Assembly (NCBI GenBank): GCA_965267435.1
Contig: OZ253960.1
Coordinates: 1,488,001 to 1,552,000 of the forward strand
Reading direction: 5' to 3'
DNA: 64,000 nt
Source: JAWPMT01 sp965267435
Lineage (GTDB): Bacteria > Bacteroidota > Bacteroidia > Cytophagales > Cyclobacteriaceae
The translations under genes and the position numbers were made by a program. Positions 35,988 through 44,294 of this stretch are shown in pieces (position 1 is the stretch's first letter; each line of letters starts with the position of its first letter). Under the pieces are notes generated by a model, which saw nothing but the letters and a program-made list of their open reading frames with translations, was not told where the DNA came from and ran no database searches.

Positions 35988-36345
35988 TAAAGCGCAAGCC
36001 TGGCGAGGCTGGCCGCCCGCGTGTCTTAGATCCAAAATGAAAGCCCTGAGAATCAATTATTTGAGACAGAATCGACCATTGGTACGGTATACGTGAAAAT
36101 AGAGCATTAGCTTTTGGCTCTAAGTCTATCGCCACAGCGAGGCCAAGTGAGCCTTAGCTCACAAGAGCGTTGGGGTCTTAAAACAGCAAGGTCGAAGACC
36201 TGGGGACAGCGTCGGCGTGGGTTGGGTAGACTGAGCATTCGGCGACTGCCATTGATTTGGACGAAGTCAGATTGAGTAGTCGCTGCGGCATCAAAGTTGT
36301 CAACGTTGACGCTCAGTCGGCAGCGATGGCGCAGCGGCTACCGAA
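35988..36345 (+). ncRNA. Structured RNA-like element, copy C1
   Basis: About 330 nt shared with 49117-49455. Helices visible in both copies: P1 CTTAGATCCAAAA (36025-36037) with TTTTGGCTCTAAG (36112-36124); P2 GTGAGC (36147-36152) with GCTCAC (36157-36162) closed by CTTA; P3 AGGTC (36189-36193) with GACCT (36197-36201); P4 the 15-nt arms 36277-36291 and 36326-36340. P2, P3 and P4 differ in sequence from the other copy but keep pairing, which supports a conserved fold. No coding frame is conserved. The strand is set by homology to copy C2, not by a promoter. No known RNA family is recognised. Confidence 0.65.
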
Positions 36346-36357
36346 ACGTCGGCCCGG

Positions 36358-36723
36358 TTAACATAACGTCTAATTATATAACAAGCGAGGCGTTGATTGA
36401 TGATTCGGATTTCTGCGTCTCGGAGGGCTGGCCTGTGCAGGCTATTTACCCGAGCGCCGTGGCGAGGGCAAGCGGAGTGCAACGGAGCGCAGACATAATA
36501 TGAATTATATAATCAAAGCTCGGAGGGGTTCAGAGCGCAAGCAAGGATTTGCGGCCAGGTTTAAGAAGCGGATTTTTTGCTTTAACATAAAATCGGTGCC
36601 GATATGTAACTGGCCAGCGCGCGAGCCAGAGCAGAGTTACATATCTGATTTTATATTAACCATCAGCAGAGCTGCTGGACGCAAAATCCGCGGCTTTGTT
36701 ATATAATGTCCGCGTTATGTTAA
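36358..36723. repeat. Foldback (MITE-like) element, intact copy
   Basis: Outer inverted ends are TTAACATAACG (36358-36368) and CGTTATGTTAA (36713-36723), with ATTATATAACAAG (36373-36385) facing CTTTGTTATATAAT (36694-36707). A second inner copy of the left arm lies at 36504-36519. A long inner hairpin has arms GATATGTAACT (36601-36611) and AGTTACATATC (36635-36645), topped by CTGGC/GCCAG. The 96 nt at 36406-36508 are identical to the copy at 49.5 kb. No frame is likely to be expressed. Confidence 0.75.
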
Positions 36724-36747
36724 GTAAGCTTTGGGTCTGTTGAGGTG

Positions 36748-37070
36748 GTTTTTAAGACTCGGGAGGGCTACAACGTAATTCACACACCAATCGCCATCTT
36801 TAAGCAGAAATGGAACACTCTTTTGATCATGTTAGGGCAGGAGAGAGGGTCGCCATGATCAAATGTGTGTGGATATAAAAGTTGGATCGAAAGCGTCAGG
36901 GATTGGAGTAAGCTACGCAGTAGCACGGAAAGCCCGACCCGAAGGGTGACGCCCAAATCTACCTTGGCGTTAAGGATCGCAGGCGGACGGCCAGTCGGGA
37001 AATCCCGCTTTTCAGCTGCGCAGTTATTGTAAGGGATTGCAATGGAGAGCCCGGGCCGAAGGCAACGCCA
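36748..37070 (+). repeat. Repeat A copy A3
   Basis: It matches A2 (12057-12305) along its length with an insertion near 36900-37020. TTGATCATG and CATGATCAA form a perfect hairpin around TTAGGGCAGGAGAGAGGG. It carries two related blocks, AGCCCGACCCGAAGGGTGAC and AGCCCGGGCCGAAGGCAACG, the latter marking the right end. Confidence 0.7.
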
Positions 37071-37127
37071 GAATGGACAAAATAGAAACGAAGGTTTTGG
37101 TCGAACGTGAGCTGTAGTAATGAGGGT

Positions 37128-40088
37128 TCAGGCTAAAAGATCATCCAACTTCTTGGAGAAGTATGCTGGATAGTCTAAGGCTAAAATTGCTGTGATTGCT
37201 TCGAGATTCTGCGTTATTGACTCCTTCATATTTTCAATTTCCAAGCCCGTGATATCATCAGATATGACCTCAGCAAGCTCAACCGCAAGATTGCGATCGG
37301 TAAAGCCCATCTCATATAAGCGGATTTCAACATTCGAACTCAATCCGTACTTGATCATTTTTTGTAACCTTCTGAACATAGTAGAACGATCACGATCAAA
37401 GTCCTCAAATAACTGCAAGACTTCCAAACATGAGCCAATAATCAAGGAATATGTAAAACCAATCGAATTTTCACAAAGAGTCACAATCTTATCAATCGTA
37501 GGTTTTCCAACTCTTTTTGCCAAGCTAGAGGAAAAGTCGGCATCCACAAGAAAGGCGAATATCTCAGGAAAACTTGAACCATGAATCCACATCAGACAAA
37601 CCTCAAGCAACACCTCACTTTCAATTTTCGGAGGAAATCCATCTCCTTTTTCAAAGAGAATTTCCCACAGCAGGGTTAGCAACGCCTCTGCATCGTCAAC
37701 TTGATTGACTTGGTCAATTTTAGGTTCCAAAAAATCAAAAATATCTTGAGTATCTGATAAACTAACTACAGACTTGGCAAATACAGATCGCCTGGTGACT
37801 TCTTGTTCTAGCTCCAAAATTTGATCAGCAGTATTCAAGAAGTACTCTAATAATGTTGCCTGTTGCTCAACATCAAATTGGAAATAAGCCAAGGTGTTTT
37901 CAGCCAACTCCCTTACTCTTGTCTTATGATCTTCGTCTTCATCCAGTTCGCTTAGGATCATCAGTAGATATGATCTCACTTCATTTTCAACTACACTTCT
38001 GTTCCAATCATAGCGAAGCGCTTGGACTTCGTTTCCCGGCCTCTCCAAAATCAAATACTCTAAACGACTTATGCAACTTTCTGACCTAGATGGATCCAGC
38101 AAATCGATGGTATGATTCATTCTCCATTCTTCCCGGACAATTCGGTCATTCGCAAAAATTATCGTTCCCTCAGTGTATTTCATGGCTCTCCCTGCTCGAC
38201 CAATTAGGTTGTGGAAATCTCTAGTTTTTATTTCCTCTTGCCCCTGTCTATCAGTTGTTACAATCAAGTACCTGATTGGCAGGTTTACTCCTTGAGCTAA
38301 AGTGCTGGTACAGATGACAAACTTGGCGTGCTCTCGCTGCAAAGCAAATTCAACAGCCAACCTTAACCCTTGAGGAGTGCTACCATGATGTGGAAGTATT
38401 CCTAGAATTGATGCACTATGATAATCTCCATGATCACCCAGAGTTCTTTGTATATAATTCTGAAGGCGAACTAGCTCCTCTTGATCGCAAAATTGTGCCG
38501 GGTTGGGAAGGTCGACATTTCTACTGAACGCATCTACTATTTTCTTACAAAGAGATGATACCGTGTCCTTACGGCCACAAAATATTGCTACTGAACCACT
38601 CTGGACCAAACGGCACCCTAAAGCGAGAGAAATACTTCCTGTATCATTTTTGATTGGAAACAATCGTCTACTCTTTTCTCTTGGCTTTAGTTCTAAAGAC
38701 TGTTGGGATAAAATAAATGGCACAAAGAACTCTTCAATATTTAGATCATCGTGATTTCTAAATGTCAGCTGTCCATTTACACCAGGCCAATTCACAAATG
38801 CAGTAGACTTTACTGTGGGATGCAAATCCCTTGCAATTACATTTTCACAAGCATCACCGATAAACCACTCGCCAATCTCCTCTGAATTTGGCATTACTGC
38901 CGAAATAAGAATCTTCTGACTATCTTGACTTAGGCGAGATTTTAGACTTGCTAGAAGCAATTCGAATTTTGGTCCTCTTGACGGGTCATCAAAAAGGTGG
39001 GCCTCATCAAATACAATGAGGCCAACTGAATTGGAAAAGGTTGGATTATGTCTCAGTATAAAATCAAACTTCTCAGGTGTAAAGATTAAGATGTGATTTT
39101 GTCCTTGAAAACCTAGCACAAAATCATCCTGCATCACATCTGAGACCAAGCTCACAATGATATCCCCATCATCAAGGAACTCTTCAAACATTGAATTATA
39201 GATCTCTTGACACAAAGCCCGGAAAGGAGCGATGATCACTGAAATACGAGATCTCCCTGATAAGATTGAGCTTCGTAGGATTAATTCAGTTGATTTAGTT
39301 TTGCCGGCACTTGTAGGCATTTGTACCACCGCCGAATTACCTTGGAATACTCCATGTTGCCCTAAAATCATTTGGGCAGGCCACAGCTCTTTTATTGAAC
39401 CATTCTTTTGATTATAGGAGGCCCAGGTATCTCTTGGCAAGCGACTGAATTCCGGCAATGTAGCCCAAACCGATTGATTGAGATATTTATTGAGAATATC
39501 ATTTAGTAAAGTAGCGAGAAATAGTTCTCTATCATGACCAGTTTGAATCGCGAGATTGTACAAATCGGCGCAATCAATTCGGAGCTCATCCGAACGAGTG
39601 CCGGTCCTGAAAAATATATTCAGGTTATCACGTATGTCCTTTGCTTTTTCAGAAATCGGACTATCATCAATATTGTCTATTGCGATATCTTCTTTTCTCA
39701 ATATTCCAATAATTACTCTTTCAATTCCAGAAGCATCTAGATCGAGATCTTGTAGGCCACTTAGTAGGACATGAGTACTGCCTGGAAACCCTCCCAAGTA
39801 GAACGCAATGGCACCAAGCAGTCGTAGATAGTCATTGTCTTTTGTCAATAATCGAGAACCGTGGAGCGCATCAAAGTAACTGGCCGAAAACAGAAGATGA
39901 TCTTTGCGTTCTGGATAGGATTCAATAGCTGACTGATCTCCAAGAATTCCGATTGTTAGACTTAAAAGATCAGCAACCGCAGAAGTAACTGGGATATGCC
40001 TGTCCTCAGGAACATGAAACTCGTACATTTTTGATTTTGAACGAGTTACAGCCAAAAGTTTTGTTGATGCTACTTCAGGCGTTATCAC
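37128..40088 (-). CDS. hamB: HamB-like helicase of a Hachiman defence system
   Basis: A 986-residue SF2 helicase. Walker A MPTSAGKTKS lies at about 257-266, motif Ib-like APFRALCQEI at about 287, the DEAH box LIVFDEAHLF at about 357-366, and motif VI NLIGRAGRAM at about 630-640. This is the Ski2-like pattern of HamB. Its start overlaps the end of the hamA gene by 14 bp on the same strand, the usual Hachiman gene order (DUF1837 nuclease then helicase). HamB senses or unwinds DNA and holds HamA in check until phage infection. The long N- and C-terminal regions have no other recognised domain. The gene is AT-rich compared with flanking genes. Confidence 0.9.
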   Translation of the reverse strand: MITPEVASTKLLAVTRSKSKMYEFHVPEDRHIPVTSAVADLLSLTIGILGDQSAIESYPERKDHLLFSASYFDALHGSRLLTKDNDYLRLLGAIAFYLGGFPGSTHVLLSGLQDLDLDASGIERVIIGILRKEDIAIDNIDDSPISEKAKDIRDNLNIFFRTGTRSDELRIDCADLYNLAIQTGHDRELFLATLLNDILNKYLNQSVWATLPEFSRLPRDTWASYNQKNGSIKELWPAQMILGQHGVFQGNSAVVQMPTSAGKTKSTELILRSSILSGRSRISVIIAPFRALCQEIYNSMFEEFLDDGDIIVSLVSDVMQDDFVLGFQGQNHILIFTPEKFDFILRHNPTFSNSVGLIVFDEAHLFDDPSRGPKFELLLASLKSRLSQDSQKILISAVMPNSEEIGEWFIGDACENVIARDLHPTVKSTAFVNWPGVNGQLTFRNHDDLNIEEFFVPFILSQQSLELKPREKSRRLFPIKNDTGSISLALGCRLVQSGSVAIFCGRKDTVSSLCKKIVDAFSRNVDLPNPAQFCDQEELVRLQNYIQRTLGDHGDYHSASILGILPHHGSTPQGLRLAVEFALQREHAKFVICTSTLAQGVNLPIRYLIVTTDRQGQEEIKTRDFHNLIGRAGRAMKYTEGTIIFANDRIVREEWRMNHTIDLLDPSRSESCISRLEYLILERPGNEVQALRYDWNRSVVENEVRSYLLMILSELDEDEDHKTRVRELAENTLAYFQFDVEQQATLLEYFLNTADQILELEQEVTRRSVFAKSVVSLSDTQDIFDFLEPKIDQVNQVDDAEALLTLLWEILFEKGDGFPPKIESEVLLEVCLMWIHGSSFPEIFAFLVDADFSSSLAKRVGKPTIDKIVTLCENSIGFTYSLIIGSCLEVLQLFEDFDRDRSTMFRRLQKMIKYGLSSNVEIRLYEMGFTDRNLAVELAEVISDDITGLEIENMKESITQNLEAITAILALDYPAYFSKKLDDLLA

Positions 40089-40860
40089 GGGCTCTTTGAT
40101 ATAGATCGTTAACCAAATTCATCAAGTCATCACCTTTAATGACAATCAGCGTTAATCTAGGTTGGTTAGGATGATTATTCGAATCAGTATTTGAAATAAC
40201 CTGATCGTCCCAAACATGAGTGGACAAAATAGCAGCCGCTCCAGTATTTTCACGGTATGGTTTATCTACAGGATTCTGAAACCTCTCTACTAGAGTTACC
40301 ATATCTTGTTCTCCTTTCATCCTTAATCTCTGCTTCATTGCCATCAATGCTTCAGGTTTACGAAGATTAAAGTCCTTTACGGAGTCATTAATGGCATTTT
40401 GCAAAGCCGCATTATCAGGATTGCTAGATAGCGCGCATTTGACCTCAAATGTCAGAAGCTGATCTGCGTTTGTTGAATTAGCATCATGTAACTTGAATCC
40501 AATAACATCAATGCCCTTGGTGCTTTCGTTTGAAATTGTTTTAAACTCATAACGCGTACGCGGAACGGTATACTGAAGTCTGAATTGTACGTAATCAGCA
40601 ACGAGTATCTCACCAAAATCCCCTGACTTTATGCTAGGGCCTGGGAACTTCATTTGATCCAGGAAGTCTGCCCTTGTGAGTCCAGTTCCGGCCCGTTCGC
40701 TGTCAATCTCAGTGTCGCGGCAATAATGATTTCTAAAATGATCTGCCCACTCGTTTAATACGTCCTCATTATCATCATGATTGTATCTAAAAACCTGAAC
40801 AGTATGATTATTGACTGTCTGTTGAGATTCTAGTTCTACAAGCCAGTTAACATGTTGCAT
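40075..40860 (-). CDS. hamA: HamA-like nuclease (DUF1837) of a Hachiman defence system
   Basis: A 261-residue protein started at 40860 (MQHVNWLVELESQQ). The longer start at 40896 would overlap the palindrome and the likely promoter. The PD-(D/E)xK nuclease core is seen: GE at residues 83-84 (SGDFGEILVADYVQF), Asp118 (KGIDVIGF), and Glu139-x-Lys141 (LTFEVKCAL). This is the pattern of DUF1837/HamA, the effector nuclease that degrades DNA once HamB is triggered. hamB follows with a 14-bp overlap. A TAnnTTTG promoter box lies at 40884-40877, with the 21-bp palindrome right upstream. Confidence 0.9.
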   Translation of the reverse strand: MQHVNWLVELESQQTVNNHTVQVFRYNHDDNEDVLNEWADHFRNHYCRDTEIDSERAGTGLTRADFLDQMKFPGPSIKSGDFGEILVADYVQFRLQYTVPRTRYEFKTISNESTKGIDVIGFKLHDANSTNADQLLTFEVKCALSSNPDNAALQNAINDSVKDFNLRKPEALMAMKQRLRMKGEQDMVTLVERFQNPVDKPYRENTGAAAILSTHVWDDQVISNTDSNNHPNQPRLTLIVIKGDDLMNLVNDLYQRARDNA

Positions 40861-40876
40861 AGAAAGTGAGTATGAC

Positions 40877-40884
40877 CAAATGTA
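40877..40884 (-). promoter_or_regulatory. Predicted -7 box of the hamA-hamB promoter
   Basis: On the reverse strand it reads TACATTTG, a full match to the Bacteroidota TAnnTTTG box, 17 bp before the hamA ATG. The palindrome at 40893-40913 covers the expected -33 area. Confidence 0.5.
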
Positions 40885-40892
40885 AACATAAA

Positions 40893-40913
40893 ACATATCA
40901 TAATATGATATGT
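40893..40913. promoter_or_regulatory. 21-bp perfect palindrome, likely operator shared by both defence systems
   Basis: Arms ACATATCAT and ATGATATGT surround AAT. It lies between the hamA start (40860) and the xre start (40961). It is a natural binding site for a dimeric HTH protein such as the one encoded at 40961. A weaker inverted pair TGATAA (40914-40919)/TTATCA (40940-40945) sits next to it. Confidence 0.65.
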
Positions 40914-40960
40914 TGATAATGTATATCGTTATATTCGATTTATCATCAATTTAAGAGCTG

Positions 40961-41161
40961 ATGAACAGGATAAAGCAAGTGTTGGAAGAAAAGGGAATTA
41001 AGCAAACTTGGTTAGCAGACAAATTGAACAAAAGCTATAACATGGTAAATAGTTACGTTCAAAATAGAAGGCAGCCAAGCATTGAAGACCTTTATAAGAT
41101 TGCTAAAATCTTAGACACTGAAGCAAAAGAATTATTAGTTGAATCGAAGGACATAAAATGA
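40961..41161 (+). CDS. Small XRE-family regulator (HTH_3)
   Basis: A 66-residue protein that is almost all one Cro/C1-type helix-turn-helix (IKQVLEEKGIKQTWLADKLN, then KSYNMVNSYVQNRRQPSIED, LYKIAKILD). It overlaps hsdM by 4 bp (41158-41161), so it is the first gene of the hsd operon. Small XRE proteins in this place act like restriction controllers (C proteins). A perfect palindrome lies 48 bp upstream. It probably controls its own operon and perhaps the divergent hamAB genes. Confidence 0.88.
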   Translation: MNRIKQVLEEKGIKQTWLADKLNKSYNMVNSYVQNRRQPSIEDLYKIAKILDTEAKELLVESKDIK

Positions 41162-42966
41162 ATTTAGATACTCAAAGTTTACAACCAATCATCAATTTCA
41201 TCTGGACAGTAGCTGATGATGTTTTGATCAACAAATACCTTGAAAATCAATACCAGGATGTAATTCTCCCAATGACCGTCTTGAGAAGATTGGATTTAGC
41301 ACTTGAACCAACAAAAGATAAAGTACTCAAGACTCATAATGACTTCAAGGGTAAAATTGACAACCTAGCTGGATTGCTCACTAGCAAGGAACATGGCTCT
41401 GGTTTAGCTTTCTACAATACTTCTCCATATACGATGAAGAAATTGCTGGCTGACCCAAAAAATATTGATGCCAACTTATTGGACTACCTAAATGGCTTTT
41501 CCGAAAACGTCCAAGATATCATTACAAAGTTCAAATTCAGAAACCAACTAGAAACTTTTGAAAATACTGGAATCACATTTTCACTGATTGAAAAGTTTTG
41601 TAGCCCGAAAGTTGAGCTAAGTCCTGAGAAGATATCCCCAATGGCAATGGGCTACATGTTCGAGGACTTGATAAGAAGATTCAACGAGAAGACAAATGCC
41701 GCAGCTGGACGGCACTTTACACCAAGAGAGATTATCGAGCTAATGACTCATTTGGTTTATCTGCCTGTAAAAGATCAGATACAGAAAGGAACATACTTGG
41801 TCTATGACCCTTGCGCAGGTTCAGGAGCTATGCTTACTCAATCAAAACAATTTGCCACAAATCCAGATGGAGAAATCAAGTCAAAGGCAACTTTTCATTT
41901 ATATGGTCAAGAGAATACAGGCGAGATGTATGCTGTGTGTAAGTCTGATATGCTTCTAAAAGACGAAGATCCAGATAAAATCAAATACGGGTCAACGCTT
42001 AGTGAATACGGATTTGCACCTGATTTAAAGTTCAATTTCATGTTGACCAATCCTCCATATGGAACAAGTTGGAAGGAAGATATTGGAAAATTAAATGTTG
42101 GAACTGAAAAGAAGGTTAGCATTATCGATAAACGCTTTAATCTACCGATTAGAAACTTCAAGGGTGAATTAGAAGAAACTTGTTTGACTTCCAGAAGTAA
42201 TGATGGACAACTCATGTTCCTACTTCACATGCTTTCAAAAATGAAAGACCCAAAAGATGGCGGTAGTCGAATAGCTTCAGTACAAAATGGTTCTGCCCTT
42301 TTTACTGGCGATGCTGGAAGTGGAGAAAGTGGAATCAGGCAGTATTTGCTGGAAAATGACCTACTCGAATGCATCATTCAATTACCTAATGATATCTTTT
42401 ATAACACTGGGATAGCCACTTTTATCTGGATTGTTAGCAATGTAAAGGAGGAGCAACGCAAAGGAAAAGTTCAACTAATAAATGCTTCAACCGATTCCTT
42501 TTTCAAAAGGATGAGAAGAAGTTTAGGAGACAAGAAGGTTGAACTATTGGATTCGCATATACAAGTAATTCAAAGTCTGTACTTCAGCTTTGAAGAAAAT
42601 GAAAACAGTAAAATTTTTGATAATGAAGATTTTGGCTTTTATCAGATCCCTGTATTTCAGCCACAAAGAGACGAAGAAGGCAAAATATTAAGAGATAAAA
42701 AAGGTAAGCCAAAATCTGATGCTAGCTTGAAAGACACAGAGAATGTTCCAATGAAAGAAAATATTCAAACATACTTCCAGAATGAAGTTAGTCCCTATCT
42801 GCCAGATGCCTGGCACGAAACCAAAGGGACCAAGATTGGATATGAAATTCCTTTCATTAAATTCTTTTATCAGCATGCATCAAATAGAGACCTGTTTGAT
42901 ATTGAAGAAGACATCCGAAGACTAGAAAAAGAAACTGAAGGGTTGCTTAACGAGATAATTGACTAA
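41158..42966 (+). CDS. hsdM: Type I restriction-modification DNA methyltransferase subunit
   Basis: A 602-residue protein. An HsdM N-terminal helical domain (about 10-150; FIWTVADDVLINKYLENQYQ) precedes an N6-adenine methylase domain. SAM-binding motif I is VYDPCAGSGAML (about 215-226) and catalytic motif IV is NPPYGTSW (about 298-305). GRHFTPREIIELM before motif I is typical of the family. It methylates adenine in the site defined by HsdS, protecting host DNA. The 3' end overlaps hsdS by 1 bp, and the 5' end overlaps the XRE gene. The length is within the usual 500-800. Confidence 0.97.
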   Translation: MNLDTQSLQPIINFIWTVADDVLINKYLENQYQDVILPMTVLRRLDLALEPTKDKVLKTHNDFKGKIDNLAGLLTSKEHGSGLAFYNTSPYTMKKLLADPKNIDANLLDYLNGFSENVQDIITKFKFRNQLETFENTGITFSLIEKFCSPKVELSPEKISPMAMGYMFEDLIRRFNEKTNAAAGRHFTPREIIELMTHLVYLPVKDQIQKGTYLVYDPCAGSGAMLTQSKQFATNPDGEIKSKATFHLYGQENTGEMYAVCKSDMLLKDEDPDKIKYGSTLSEYGFAPDLKFNFMLTNPPYGTSWKEDIGKLNVGTEKKVSIIDKRFNLPIRNFKGELEETCLTSRSNDGQLMFLLHMLSKMKDPKDGGSRIASVQNGSALFTGDAGSGESGIRQYLLENDLLECIIQLPNDIFYNTGIATFIWIVSNVKEEQRKGKVQLINASTDSFFKRMRRSLGDKKVELLDSHIQVIQSLYFSFEENENSKIFDNEDFGFYQIPVFQPQRDEEGKILRDKKGKPKSDASLKDTENVPMKENIQTYFQNEVSPYLPDAWHETKGTKIGYEIPFIKFFYQHASNRDLFDIEEDIRRLEKETEGLLNEIID

Positions 42967-44294
42967 TGAGCAAATTTCATAAATACAAATCATATCAAAC
43001 CACCGAAGAAAGTTGGTTACATGAAATACCCGAGCATTGGTCTATTTATCGGCTCAAATACATTTTCGAGATTACAAAAAGAATAGCTGGAGAACTTGGG
43101 CATGATGTTTTATCTATTACACAACAAGGAATAAAAGTAAAAGATACAGAAAGTGGTGCGGGACAACTTTCTATGGACTATTCCAAATATCAGAAAGTAG
43201 ACAAAGGAGATTTTGCTATGAATCACATGGATCTCTTAACTGGCTATGTTGACATTTCAAAGTTTGATGGTGTAATAAGTCCTGACTACAGAGTTTTTAA
43301 GCTATCTCATTCTGAATGTGATTCTCAATATTTGCTGTACACTTTACAGCTTTGCTATACAAATAGAATCTTTTTTAAACATGGCAAAGGAGTCTCAATG
43401 CTTGGGAGATGGAGATTGCCAGCTGAAAATTTTAAGAATTTTTTTATCCCTTTACCTCCTATGGAGGAACAATTCAAGGTGGCCAGTTTTCTCAATTACA
43501 AACTGGCTAAAATCGAACGTTTTATCACAAAGAAAAGGGTTCTCTTAAACCTCAATATTGAAAGAAGAAAATCTTTCACAAGCAAAATAATCAAATCAGA
43601 TACCGTACAATTTCTACGATTGTCATCAGTAACAAAATTTGAAGAGAGGCAAATAGAAAGAAATGACAATGATGTCTACACACCGGTAGGACTTTATAAT
43701 CGTGGGCGAGGTATTTTTCATAAAGAACAAACTTTTGGAAAGGATTTGGGTGATTCAACATTTTATTACATCGAAGAGGGAGATGTAGTTCTAAGCGGAC
43801 AATTTGCATGGGAAGGAGCAGTGGCTTTGGCAAGTAAATCAGATCACAAATGCGTAGCTTCTCATCGATACCCTGTATTAAGATGTGATTTAAACATTGT
43901 TAAACCTGAATTTCTGTACTCATATTTTACTATTTCTGATGGTTTTATGCTTTTGGACATAAATTCAAGAGGTGCTGCCGGGAGAAATAGACCTTTAAAT
44001 CCGAGGCGTCTAGTTAAAGAGAAAATACCAATTCCATCAATCGAACTACAAAAGGAGCTAGTTGAAATTTATAACAATGAAGTGCGGTTAAAGACAACTG
44101 TCTCAAATGAAATTAAGATTGTAGAGGAATACAAAACTGCTCTGATAGCTGAAGCTGTTACTGGTAAAATTGATGTTCGAAACTTTGAGATTCCTGAATC
44201 CACCGAAGATGAGAACTATGAAGATTTACAAGACGAATTGAATTTAGCAGCTGAGGATGAAGCTGAATATAGAACCGAAGAAGTTGAAGAATGA
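42966..44294 (+). CDS. hsdS: Type I restriction-modification specificity subunit
   Basis: A 442-residue protein with two target-recognition domains. TRD1 starts with LHEIPEHWSIYRLKYIFEIT and ends near FFIPLPPMEEQFKVASFLNY, and the first conserved helix follows (KLAKIERFITKKRVLLN). TRD2 runs from about 215 to 370, with a similar end IPIPSIELQKELVEIYNNEV, then a second helix and an acidic tail. The PLPPMEEQ and IPSIELQ motifs are the classical TRD ends. It sets the split target sequence for HsdM and HsdR. It overlaps hsdM by 1 bp and hsdR by 4 bp. Confidence 0.95.
   Translation: MSKFHKYKSYQTTEESWLHEIPEHWSIYRLKYIFEITKRIAGELGHDVLSITQQGIKVKDTESGAGQLSMDYSKYQKVDKGDFAMNHMDLLTGYVDISKFDGVISPDYRVFKLSHSECDSQYLLYTLQLCYTNRIFFKHGKGVSMLGRWRLPAENFKNFFIPLPPMEEQFKVASFLNYKLAKIERFITKKRVLLNLNIERRKSFTSKIIKSDTVQFLRLSSVTKFEERQIERNDNDVYTPVGLYNRGRGIFHKEQTFGKDLGDSTFYYIEEGDVVLSGQFAWEGAVALASKSDHKCVASHRYPVLRCDLNIVKPEFLYSYFTISDGFMLLDINSRGAAGRNRPLNPRRLVKEKIPIPSIELQKELVEIYNNEVRLKTTVSNEIKIVEEYKTALIAEAVTGKIDVRNFEIPESTEDENYEDLQDELNLAAEDEAEYRTEEVEE

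Larger units (their letters stand above)
35343..37127. other. 1.8-kb non-coding repeat region left of the defence island
   Basis: No gene is credible here; open frames fall in repeats and lack family features. In order it holds a partial D/B copy (35411-35466), D2-B2 (35520-35800), repeat E (about 35880-35950), the structured element C1 (35988-36345), the foldback element (36358-36723) and repeat A3 (36748-37070). Confidence 0.75.

Noticed and set aside
36297..36706. Short ORFs in the foldback and structured repeat
   Set aside because: Frames are not conserved between the two copies, while base pairing is; these are non-coding repeats.
36358..36723. Foldback element as an integron attC site
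   Set aside because: The ends ACATAAC/GTTATGT resemble R boxes, but the length, the inner structure and the absence of an integrase do not fit an integron.
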